From contig CP070769.1 of NCBI GenBank assembly GCA_020347085.1, positions 321,513 through 329,717 of the forward strand: a stretch of 8,205 nucleotides of DNA, in the 5' to 3' direction. The notes beneath the pieces are model-generated. The model searched no databases. It saw only the letters and a program-made list of their open reading frames with translations, and was not told the DNA's origin. The first letter of the stretch is position 1. Every line of letters starts with the position of its first letter. Position numbers and translations under genes: made by a program. This DNA is from Desulfobacterales bacterium (GTDB lineage Bacteria; Desulfobacterota; Desulfobacteria; Desulfobacterales; C00003060). Positions 1 to 6,605 of the stretch are shown one piece after another.

Positions 1-1322
1 GTGGGATGGCTGATTTCTAAGAGTTTAGCCGCGCGCGTCCGATTGTGGTTGGTTTCCTGGAGAGCCCTTTGGATCAGCGCCTTTTCGAGCACCATGGTAT
101 TGGCCTTAAGAGAGATACTACTAGTTGGCCATAGTTCACGTGCATCTGGGCCCATTCGTATCTCTTCTGGGAGTTCATCCGCGTGTATCTCAATGCGGTC
201 CGTCAACACCATAGTACGTTCAATCACGTTTTCGAGTTCTCTGACGTTGCCCGGCCACGGGTAGTCCATGAGGGCCTGAAGATCGTGAGCTTGAATACCC
301 TTTATCCCTTTTTGCAGGCGTTTGTTGAGTTTTGCGATGAAATGATTGACCAAGAGCGGAATATCTTCTTTTCGGTCCCTTAAAGGCGGGACGTGGATCG
401 AGAGGACATTGATTCGATAAAACAGGTCATCCCTGAAAGCGACTTGTTTGACCGCTTCAGCTAAATCTTGGGCTGTAGCAGCAATGATTCGAACGTCAAC
501 TTTAACGAACTGTGTGCTTCCCACGGGCCGCACCATTTCATCTTCCAGCACACGAAGCAGCTTCACCTGCAGCGACAGAGGCAATTCTGCAATCTCATCC
601 AGAAAAAGCGTTCCACCGCTGGCTTCCTGAAAGAGCCCTTTCTTGTCTTTCTTTGCATCGGTGAAGGCCCCTTTGACATGTCCGAATAGCTCGCTCTCTA
701 AAAGGTTTTCAGGCAACCCACCGCAATTAATAGCCACTATAGGACCGTGTTTCCTTTCGCCATTATAATGGATGGCTCTTGCAATTAATTCCTTCCCAGT
801 GCCGCTCTCTCCGGTGATCAGAACCGTAGTCTTGTAGTCAGCAATCTTCTGGACGGTGTCAAATATCTTCCTCATGGAAGCGCTCTTGGCCACAATATTC
901 TGAAAGGAGAAGGTTTCTTGAATTGCATGTCGAAGCTTAATGTTCTCTTGACGTAACCGATTTCTTTCCTCGATCTGTCCTAGCTTGAGGAGGATTTCAT
1001 CTGGTTTAAAGGGTTTGGAAATGTAGTCGGCAGCTCCCAGCTTCATGGCCTCAACTGCTGTATCGATGGAACCGTATGCCGACATCATGATAATAGCTGC
1101 ATCAAGACTCTGTGCGGCGGCGTGCTTCAAGAAGGTAAGACCGTCCATGCCAGGCATGCGCAAATCACACAAGATCAGATCGAAGGGTTTAGCTTCAGTC
1201 AAAGACAGGGCTTGCTCACCATCTGCAGCAGAACTGACCGTGTAGCCTGCTTTTTCAAGAACCACAGTCAGCATATGCCGCAGATTCGGTTCGTCGTCAA
1301 TGACCAGGATGTTCTTGGACAT
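1..1322 (-). CDS. Sigma-54-dependent NtrC-family response regulator, C-terminus cut by window edge
   Basis: This is a transcriptional activator of sigma-54 RNA polymerase, switched on by phosphorylation of its receiver domain by a sensor kinase that is not in this window. The 440 visible residues show a receiver domain (about 1-120; acidic D9/D10, phosphoacceptor D53, S81, K103), a linker, and a AAA+ domain (about 140-375). The AAA+ domain has Walker A GESGTGKE at 171-178, Walker B LFLDE ending at D242/E243, candidate arginine fingers R297 and R303, and GNVREL at 358-363. A Fis-type helix-turn-helix begins near 410 and is cut after ISHP, so only some 10-25 residues should be missing. The sigma-54 contact loop reads GAFTDA (218-223) instead of the usual GAFTGA. 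ATG is at 1322, 15 bp after the ftsY stop. An AGGA overlapping that stop is the only weak ribosome site, so translation is probably coupled to ftsY. The family is certain; the target genes are unknown. Confidence 0.95.
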   Translation of the reverse strand, partial: MSKNILVIDDEPNLRHMLTVVLEKAGYTVSSAADGEQALSLTEAKPFDLILCDLRMPGMDGLTFLKHAAAQSLDAAIIMMSAYGSIDTAVEAMKLGAADYISKPFKPDEILLKLGQIEERNRLRQENIKLRHAIQETFSFQNIVAKSASMRKIFDTVQKIADYKTTVLITGESGTGKELIARAIHYNGERKHGPIVAINCGGLPENLLESELFGHVKGAFTDAKKDKKGLFQEASGGTLFLDEIAELPLSLQVKLLRVLEDEMVRPVGSTQFVKVDVRIIAATAQDLAEAVKQVAFRDDLFYRINVLSIHVPPLRDRKEDIPLLVNHFIAKLNKRLQKGIKGIQAHDLQALMDYPWPGNVRELENVIERTMVLTDRIEIHADELPEEIRMGPDARELWPTSSISLKANTMVLEKALIQRALQETNHNRTRAAKLLEISHP

Positions 1323-1337
1323 TTGCGTTGTCAATTC

Positions 1338-2549
1338 CTAGAACAGGGCCCTGGCAAAGACGTCAGCGTCAAAGTCTTGCAGGTCATTAGCCTTTTCACC
1401 GAGCCCAATATACTGGATGGGAAGTTTCAAACTTTGAGAGATGCCTACCACAATGCCACCCTTTGCCGTGCCGTCGAGTTTTGTGAGGACAATGCCCGTT
1501 ATCTCAAGGGCTTCGTGAAAGAGCTGAGCCTGTGATATCGCGTTTTGTCCTGTTGTGGCATCCAGAACCAACAGGATCTCGTGAGGAGCATCAGGAATTT
1601 GGCGGGCAACCGTCCGGCGGATTTTCTTAAGTTGTTCCATGAGGTTGACCTTGGTATGAAGGCGTCCTGCTGTGTCAATCATGACCACGTCCACGCCCCT
1701 TGCCATGGCTGCCTGGATGCCGTCAGAGACTACAGCAGAGGGGTCGATTTTGGCGGAGGGCTTCACATCGTGTCCCTTGTGGCAGATGACTTCTGCACCA
1801 ACACGGTCTCCCCAAATTTCCAGCTGTTCAACAGCAGCAGCCCTGAAAGTATCTCCTGCGATCAAAAGGACTCGTCGTCCCTGCTGTATATAACGATCCG
1901 ACAACTTTCCGATCGTCGTTGTCTTGCCGACGCCGTTAACGCCTATGACCATAATGACATGGGGTTTGTTTTGGGAGATTTGAACCGGTTTTGAGGGGGC
2001 TTTCAGAAATGAGACAATCTGATCCTGAAGTGCGTGCTTGAGTTCCTCGGGATTGCTGAGGTCTTTTTTCTCGACGCCTTCCCTGACCTGTTCAACGAGG
2101 GCCATGGTCGTTTGAACGCCAATATCTGAGGTAATGAGAATCTCCTCAAGGTCTTCGAGTAGCTCTTCGTCAATCTCCTTTTTCCCGAGTAAAAGATTAT
2201 CGATGCGAGTAGTAAAAGCCTTCCTTGTCTTGGACAGACGGTTCCTGAGTCTGCGGAAAACGCCCTCCTTTGACGCCTGGGATACTGGCGTTTCCTCTTC
2301 GAAATGTTCTGTTTGGTTTAACTCCCGGGGTTCTTTTGGCTGTTCGAGCGAGGGTGCTTGCTCTTCTTGGATCGGCTCTTCCGGGGGGGTGTCGGGTTTC
2401 TTTTTTCTTGGTCCAAAGAAAATCCCTTTTATTGACGGTTCAGATATTGGTGTTTCCGCTTCTATTTGTTCAGCCGCCGGTTCCTGTTGCGCCAGATCTT
2501 CCGGGGCCGAGTCGGTCCTCTTTTTCTTTTTGAACCATTTGAGAGCCAT
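1338..2549 (-). CDS. ftsY: Signal recognition particle receptor FtsY
   Basis: FtsY is the membrane-associated GTPase that docks the SRP (Ffh-4.5S RNA)-ribosome complex at the SecYEG translocon. The 403-residue protein starts MALKWFKKKK, a usual FtsY beginning. A low-complexity acidic/proline-rich A region (about 11-95) follows, then the N domain helices (about 96-185) and the G domain. Visible G motifs are P-loop GVNGVGKTTT (203-212), DTFRAAAVEQL (233-243), DTAGR (292-296), TKLDGTAKGG (356-365) and the closing GLGEKANDL segment. Two oddities stand out. The A region looks internally duplicated. The insertion-box stretch after DTFRAAA carries about seven more residues (around 259-267) than the common form. 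The gene lies 62 bp after smc and 15 bp before the response regulator. Its ribosome site is weak (GAAAG-like). The stop is TAG. Confidence 0.97.
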   Translation of the reverse strand: MALKWFKKKKRTDSAPEDLAQQEPAAEQIEAETPISEPSIKGIFFGPRKKKPDTPPEEPIQEEQAPSLEQPKEPRELNQTEHFEEETPVSQASKEGVFRRLRNRLSKTRKAFTTRIDNLLLGKKEIDEELLEDLEEILITSDIGVQTTMALVEQVREGVEKKDLSNPEELKHALQDQIVSFLKAPSKPVQISQNKPHVIMVIGVNGVGKTTTIGKLSDRYIQQGRRVLLIAGDTFRAAAVEQLEIWGDRVGAEVICHKGHDVKPSAKIDPSAVVSDGIQAAMARGVDVVMIDTAGRLHTKVNLMEQLKKIRRTVARQIPDAPHEILLVLDATTGQNAISQAQLFHEALEITGIVLTKLDGTAKGGIVVGISQSLKLPIQYIGLGEKANDLQDFDADVFARALF

Positions 2550-2611
2550 GGGTAGGCTTCTTTCGTTATTCGAAAATTGTTATTCGCTATAGCATTGCAC
2601 AAATACATGAA

Positions 2612-3874
2612 TCACAATTCACGATTACTTTCAAGGTTTATTGAGACGAGTTTTGAGATTCCCTTGTCTTCCATGGTGACACCAAAAAGGGCATCTGCCG
2701 CCTCCATGGTCTGCTTGTTGTGGGTAATCAGAATGACCTGGGAAGCTTCTCCTATCTGCCGACGAAGGTCGTTATAACGATACGTGTTTACATCGTCCAA
2801 TGGAGCATCAATTTCATCGAAAATACAAAAGGCTGAGGGCTTGATCAAAAACAGTGAGAAGACAAGGGCAATAGCAGATAGGGCCTTTTCCCCACCAGAG
2901 AGAAGACTCATGCGGGTCAGTCTTTTTCCAGGTGGATGAACCAAGAAAGATACGCCTGATTCTAACGGTCGCTTCGGGTCGGTGAGTGCCAACTTAGCTG
3001 TGCCACCCTCAAACAATCTCGGAAAGACTTCATGCAGTTTTTCATTCACTGCCTTGAAAGTCCTCATGAACTGTCTCAAAGATGTCCGGTTGATCTTGCG
3101 AATGACTCGACGCAGGGCCTCTATAGCATCAACTAAGTCATCACGCTGTTCGCTGAGAAATCGGTAGCGTTCCTCCAGGGCCTCATATTCCGGGATTGCT
3201 GCAAGGTTAACATCACCAATTCTTATGATCTTTTCGCGGTATCGCGCCATCGCCTTGTCCATTTCTTCCGCTGAAAGCCCTTCAGTTTGATCGTCTTGAT
3301 CAGCGCTTTCGATGTCTAAGTGGTAGCTCTCCCGAATGCGACTTACAAGGTGTTCCCGCCGCATTCGCCTCTCGGTTTGCTTGAGTTCGAGTTGTTGGAT
3401 TTTCTGCAGGGCTTCTTGTTGCGCGCTTCCAACATCGGAGAGTGCCCGGTCGCTTTCTTCCAGCATCCTTTCAATCGTCTGGTATTCTGCTTCCATCTCA
3501 GCCAAAGCTTCGTCCGCGTTCTGTATCTCGGCATACATACTGGCAAGCTTGTCCCGATCTTCTCCTTGCCGCTTTTGAACAGCTATGCTGTCAAGTTCCT
3601 TTTGCTTCAGCTGCTTGGCCAAGTGGCTCATCTCCCCCAGCCGCTCATCTTGAAAGTGCTTTAAACGTCGCACGGTATTTTGGGCGTTGTCATATTCTGC
3701 CTGCAGTCTCGTCAATCCTAAACCCAGTGTCACAAGCTTTTGGTTTAAAGACTCTAAGTTTTCTGAAACTTCTTTGATCTCTGCACTCTTTTGGACTACT
3801 GCGGTCTCCGTTGTTTTGATCTCGCGTGAGAGTTCAGATAACACCTCCTCATACCTGGAGAGTTCCAGATCCAA
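2612..3874 (-). CDS. smc: Chromosome segregation protein SMC, C-terminal part (downstream of an in-frame stop)
   Basis: This is the C-terminal portion of SMC, the coiled-coil ATPase that works with ScpA/ScpB to organise the chromosome. Counting from the TTG at 3874, it has 420 residues: the returning coiled coil (about 1-215), GDVNLAAIPEYE (220-231), then the C-terminal half of the ABC ATPase head. Head motifs are the signature LSGGEKAL (325-332), Walker B FCIFDEID (349-356, D353/E354), D-loop APLDD and switch histidine H385 in ITHNK. The reading frame is the same as that of the N-terminal part and is open back to 3919, directly after TAA 3920-3922. If restarted, TTG 3874 is favoured by GGAGG (3887-3883) with an 8-nt spacer. 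No other frame damage is visible. The segment lacks Walker A and the hinge, so it could act only with the other half. The stop is TGA. Family certain; independent translation is inference. Confidence 0.9.
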   Translation of the reverse strand: MDLELSRYEEVLSELSREIKTTETAVVQKSAEIKEVSENLESLNQKLVTLGLGLTRLQAEYDNAQNTVRRLKHFQDERLGEMSHLAKQLKQKELDSIAVQKRQGEDRDKLASMYAEIQNADEALAEMEAEYQTIERMLEESDRALSDVGSAQQEALQKIQQLELKQTERRMRREHLVSRIRESYHLDIESADQDDQTEGLSAEEMDKAMARYREKIIRIGDVNLAAIPEYEALEERYRFLSEQRDDLVDAIEALRRVIRKINRTSLRQFMRTFKAVNEKLHEVFPRLFEGGTAKLALTDPKRPLESGVSFLVHPPGKRLTRMSLLSGGEKALSAIALVFSLFLIKPSAFCIFDEIDAPLDDVNTYRYNDLRRQIGEASQVILITHNKQTMEAADALFGVTMEDKGISKLVSINLESNREL

Positions 3875-3890
3875 GTCTGTTTCCTCCCCT
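3872..3890 (-). promoter_or_regulatory. Candidate internal ribosome binding site and TTG start for the SMC C-terminal part
   Basis: The minus strand reads AGGGGAGGAA (3890-3881), then ACAGAC, then TTG (3874-3872). GGAGG to TTG spacing is 8 nt, near ideal, and the site lies about 30 nt after the TAA, suited to reinitiation. The purine run also simply encodes R-G-E-E, so coincidence is possible. Confidence 0.4.
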
Positions 3891-3919
3891 CGGATTTGCT
3901 GGGCTTCGAGGTCCAGGAC

Positions 3920-3922
3920 TTA
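3920..3922 (-). other. In-frame TAA interrupting smc
   Basis: On the minus strand the codons read CGC TTG TAA GTC CTG GAC. The frame is open without a shift on both sides (start positions 6193 and 3874 differ by a multiple of three). It falls in the descending coiled coil, about 85 residues after the hinge. One base change (for example CAA to TAA) explains it. All complete genes here end in TAG or TGA, but four stops are far too few to suggest that TAA is read as sense. Confidence 0.95.
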
Positions 3923-6193
3923 CAAGCGTTGATGGGCATGTTTGCGCTCTTCCGTGAGCCGGTAAAGCTCTTTGTCAAGAGTCACCTCTTCTTGACTCTT
4001 TTGTTGCTGGATTTGTCGCGTCTTTTGAATCCGTGTCTCCAACGCAATCGTTTCCGTCTCTAATTGTTCCTGTCTGGATTTGGCCTTTGCAGTGGCGGTC
4101 TCCAACCGGGAGAGCTGTTTCGCCAATTCTCGGATCTCCTTCTTCTTGGCCAGGATACCCGGGGCGGCATTGTCCGAACTCCCCCCTATCAAGATGCCTT
4201 GTGAGCAAACGCGGTCTCCTTCTTGTGTGACAATGGTATGAGGAAACCCGTTGTTGTTCCAAAGCTGCAGAGCCGCTTCTAGGTCTTCGGCAATAGCGAC
4301 ATGTCCTGCGAGGGATCTGATCAGGTCCTCATAGCCCTCTTTCACCTTTATATGATCGACGAGAAGCCCTTGAGAGACAGGCGAGTTTGGCCGAAGAGCT
4401 GCGACTGTATTGATAATTGGCCTGACGCCTTTCATGGGGATGAATCCTCCCCGTCCGGCCGATCGTGCACGAAGATAGTCAATGGCTGCAACACCACCCT
4501 GCTGGTCCTTGACGATGACGTATTGCAAGGCTTCACCAAGAGCTGCTTCCACGGCATCTTCATAGGAGGGTTCGGCTTCGATAACATCGGCCACCAGTCC
4601 ATAAATCCCGGTGCGATCAGGGTCGTGTGAGTTGGATTCCCTCATGATTGCGCGAACTCCCTCTTTGTACCACTCATAGTTTTCATCCATCTTCTTGAGT
4701 GCTGCATGCCGGGAGCGAATCTTGTGGTTTTCAGCCTCCATAGTCTGGACCTTGCGTACCTGATTGGCAAGGTCTTGCCGCTTTTCCACAGATTTTCTAT
4801 CCAATGATTCAAGAGTTTTGCCTATCTCTCTCAAGTCATGCTTCAAGTCATGAAGAGCCTCATTCGCCCTGGTGAGGCGTTTTTCAAGCTTAACAATTTC
4901 GGCCTCGGTTTGGCGTTTTTCCGTCTTGATATGCTCAAGCCGCCTTGCAAGAGTTGCCTTACTTTGTGACGTGTTTTGAAGGGTATTTTGATAGGCCGCC
5001 CTGCGCGTTGCCAGGTCCATGAATTCAGCTTTCTTGGCCTCAAGGGTTTCACCCAGCTCGACTAGGCGATCTTTCAACGCGCGCTTGGAGGGCTCCTCTT
5101 GTCTTATGGTTTCTTTTGCTTTTTTGATATCCTCTTGAAGGGCACGTGCCCGCTCATCTAGGTCACGACATTCGGAACCGACCTGTTGGTCTTTTTCCTC
5201 AATCTCTTTGATTTCGGTCTTGAGCTGCGTGGTTTCGGAGATCAGACGTTCAAGATCCTTGGCACCATATTCAAGATCCCTCTCAAGCTTATCGATAGTG
5301 CGCTGGAGTTGATATCTGGTTGCTTTGTGCTCGGATATCTCCTTGTGTTTGGCTGCTCGTTCTTGTTTAATTTCTTCAATGGCTGCATCGAGTTTTGCGA
5401 GTTCGGATCCGTGCTTCAGGTCCGTATCTTTCAATGACTCGAGCAAAGCCTCGGCTTCGCGCATCTCCGCGCAGACGGCCTTATAGTGAAACCTTGCCAG
5501 GCCAACTTCCAAATGTTGAATCTGTTCTTGATAGGCCTTGTATCGCTCTGCTTTCTTGACTTGGCGCTTAAGGCTGTTCATCTGACGCTTGACCTCAACG
5601 ATGACGTCATTGATGCGTAGCAGATTCTGCTGGGTTCGCTCGATCTTTCGAAGGGCTTCGTTTTTTCGACTCTTATAACGCGTTGTACCTGCCGCTTCTT
5701 CGACGAAGAAACGCCTTTCCTCTGGTCCGGCGTCGATAAGGTTCGTGATCCTTCCTTGCTCAATAACAGCGTAGGTTCTGGATCCAACCCCACTACCCAT
5801 CAACAGGTTCTGGATGTCCTTAAGCCTGCATGGTTGCTTATTAATAAAGTAGGCACTTTCACCTGACCGGAAGAGGCGACGGGCCACCATAATTTCAGAA
5901 AACTCTCGGTATTGCTCCGGGATGTCCCCGTCATCATTGATAAGTGTGAGCGCCACCTCAGTCATGTTCAAAGGGGGCCTTTTTTCAGTGCCCGAGAAAA
6001 TAATGTCTTCCATGGATTTACCCCGGAGCATTTTAACGCTTTGCTCTCCCATTACCCAACGAATTGCATCAACAATATTGCTTTTGCCACAACCGTTGGG
6101 ACCAACTACCGCAGATATCCCTTGCGGAAATACGATGGTTGTTTCATCTACAAAAGACTTGAACCCGGTGACATCTATTTGTTTGATTTTCAT
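3920..6193 (-). CDS. smc: Chromosome segregation protein SMC, N-terminal part ending at an internal TAA
   Basis: This is the N-terminal 757 residues of SMC. The N-terminal head begins MKIKQIDVTGFKSF and has Walker A GPNGCGKS (31-38) and the Q-loop Q146 in VIEQGRI. A long coiled coil follows (about 170-505), with typical Q/E/K-rich heptads. The hinge domain spans about 525-675, including YVIVKDQQGG, GRGGFIPMKG and the closing ILIGGSS. About 80 residues of the returning coiled coil come next, before TAA at 3922-3920. Intact bacterial SMC is near 1180-1190 residues; reading through the stop gives 757+1+435 = 1193, so nothing else appears missing. Start ATG 6193 has ribosome site AGAGGT (6207-6202) with an 8-nt spacer. 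It is the first gene of the smc-ftsY-regulator unit and diverges from the radical SAM gene. Alone it lacks the signature motif and Walker B and could not hydrolyse ATP normally. Confidence 0.93.
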   Translation of the reverse strand: MKIKQIDVTGFKSFVDETTIVFPQGISAVVGPNGCGKSNIVDAIRWVMGEQSVKMLRGKSMEDIIFSGTEKRPPLNMTEVALTLINDDGDIPEQYREFSEIMVARRLFRSGESAYFINKQPCRLKDIQNLLMGSGVGSRTYAVIEQGRITNLIDAGPEERRFFVEEAAGTTRYKSRKNEALRKIERTQQNLLRINDVIVEVKRQMNSLKRQVKKAERYKAYQEQIQHLEVGLARFHYKAVCAEMREAEALLESLKDTDLKHGSELAKLDAAIEEIKQERAAKHKEISEHKATRYQLQRTIDKLERDLEYGAKDLERLISETTQLKTEIKEIEEKDQQVGSECRDLDERARALQEDIKKAKETIRQEEPSKRALKDRLVELGETLEAKKAEFMDLATRRAAYQNTLQNTSQSKATLARRLEHIKTEKRQTEAEIVKLEKRLTRANEALHDLKHDLREIGKTLESLDRKSVEKRQDLANQVRKVQTMEAENHKIRSRHAALKKMDENYEWYKEGVRAIMRESNSHDPDRTGIYGLVADVIEAEPSYEDAVEAALGEALQYVIVKDQQGGVAAIDYLRARSAGRGGFIPMKGVRPIINTVAALRPNSPVSQGLLVDHIKVKEGYEDLIRSLAGHVAIAEDLEAALQLWNNNGFPHTIVTQEGDRVCSQGILIGGSSDNAAPGILAKKKEIRELAKQLSRLETATAKAKSRQEQLETETIALETRIQKTRQIQQQKSQEEVTLDKELYRLTEERKHAHQRL

Positions 6194-6247
6194 AACGAAT
6201 GACCTCTTTTGAGGCGGCCATAATGCACACCAATCCTTAGAATATTA

Positions 6248-6260
6248 CTTTGTAACAAAG
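6248..6260. repeat. Perfect 13-nt palindrome CTTTGTAACAAAG upstream of smc
   Basis: The arms CTTTGT and ACAAAG flank a single central A. It overlaps the proposed smc -10 box, so it could be an operator for a repressor. No regulator is known; symmetry and position are the only support. Confidence 0.4.
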
Positions 6261-6277
6261 AGAGAAGGATTTGTAAA
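6249..6277 (-). promoter_or_regulatory. Candidate sigma-70-type promoter for smc
   Basis: The minus strand has TTTACA (6277-6272; five of six matches to TTGACA), a 17-nt spacer, then TACAAA (6254-6249; four of six matches to TATAAT). This would give a leader of roughly 45-50 nt before the smc ATG. It was found by eye only. The -10 box lies inside the palindrome at 6248-6260. Confidence 0.35.
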
Positions 6278-6512
6278 GAAAAAAAGTACTATAAGATGTA
6301 TATCTGACATTTGTAGATACAAGATATGGGGTTTTTGTGGTCGGTTACCCTTAACATGCTGAGGTTGCCGTATCCTCACCAGATTAAATCTACCCGCAGT
6401 CCGGATGAATCGGGACGGGCAATGTGCTCGCTGTTGGAGTTCATAAAGGCAAGGTCACGCACAAATGACTTTTTTCCCGGTGGGTCAAGCAGGGAAGGGG
6501 AGTGAAAATTTC

Positions 6513-6541
6513 TTGTATATCCCAGGGCAACACGCTATTCT
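6513..6541 (+). promoter_or_regulatory. Weak candidate promoter for the radical SAM/zinc-ribbon pair
   Basis: TTGTAT (6513-6518), a 17-nt spacer and TATTCT (6536-6541) are the best spaced pair I find ahead of the gene. Matches are only 3/6 and 4/6. A TATAAG overlapping its end (6541-6546) is an alternative -10 box. Confidence 0.25.
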
Positions 6542-6559
6542 ATAAGGAAAAACGGATTC

Positions 6560-6571
6560 TTGTGTACACAA
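6560..6571. repeat. Perfect 12-bp palindrome TTGTGTACACAA, possible operator
   Basis: It is fully self-complementary and sits between the weak promoter candidate and the ribosome site of the radical SAM gene, 34 bp before its start. That is a position where a bound dimeric regulator would block transcription. The regulator is unknown. Confidence 0.45.
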
Positions 6572-6605
6572 AATGCTCAATTTTCGTTTTGGAAGGCATC
6601 TTGCC

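Larger units (their letters stand above)
6194..6605. other. Divergent intergenic region between smc and the radical SAM gene
   Basis: About 410 bp separate the two divergent starts. The smc-proximal part is A/T-rich and carries the smc ribosome site (inside a 4-bp CCTC/GAGG hairpin, 6203-6214), the candidate promoter and the 13-nt palindrome. The middle (about 6326-6505) is less A/T-rich and contains one open frame of 59 codons on the plus strand (ATG 6326, TGA 6503-6505) without a clear ribosome site. It also has short inverted repeats (TGAGG 6360-6364 with CCTCA 6374-6378). The right part holds the radical SAM promoter candidate and the 12-bp palindrome. I recognise no RNA family. Confidence 0.6.

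Noticed and set aside
1122..1994. Plus-strand open frames at 1122-1535 and 1545-1994
   Set aside because: They lie antisense to the regulator and ftsY, which carry full motif sets; the antisense translations show no domain and are shadows.
3320..3777. Plus-strand open frames across the SMC coiled coil
   Set aside because: Coiled-coil codons leave few stops on the opposite strand; the translations resemble nothing and the minus strand clearly encodes SMC.
3920..3922. TAA read as a sense codon or special amino acid
   Set aside because: Selenocysteine uses TGA and pyrrolysine TAG. No other evidence of a changed code is available from so few genes.
3796..3978. A 60-residue minus-strand frame spanning the smc interruption, suggesting a frameshift
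   Set aside because: Both SMC parts are in the same frame, so no shift is needed, and this other-frame product has no SMC character.
6573..6605. ATG 6573 as start of the radical SAM protein
   Set aside because: It has no ribosome site and abuts the palindrome; ATG 6606 has GGAAGG at good spacing and begins the conserved-looking YDFPxFRPPSE segment.
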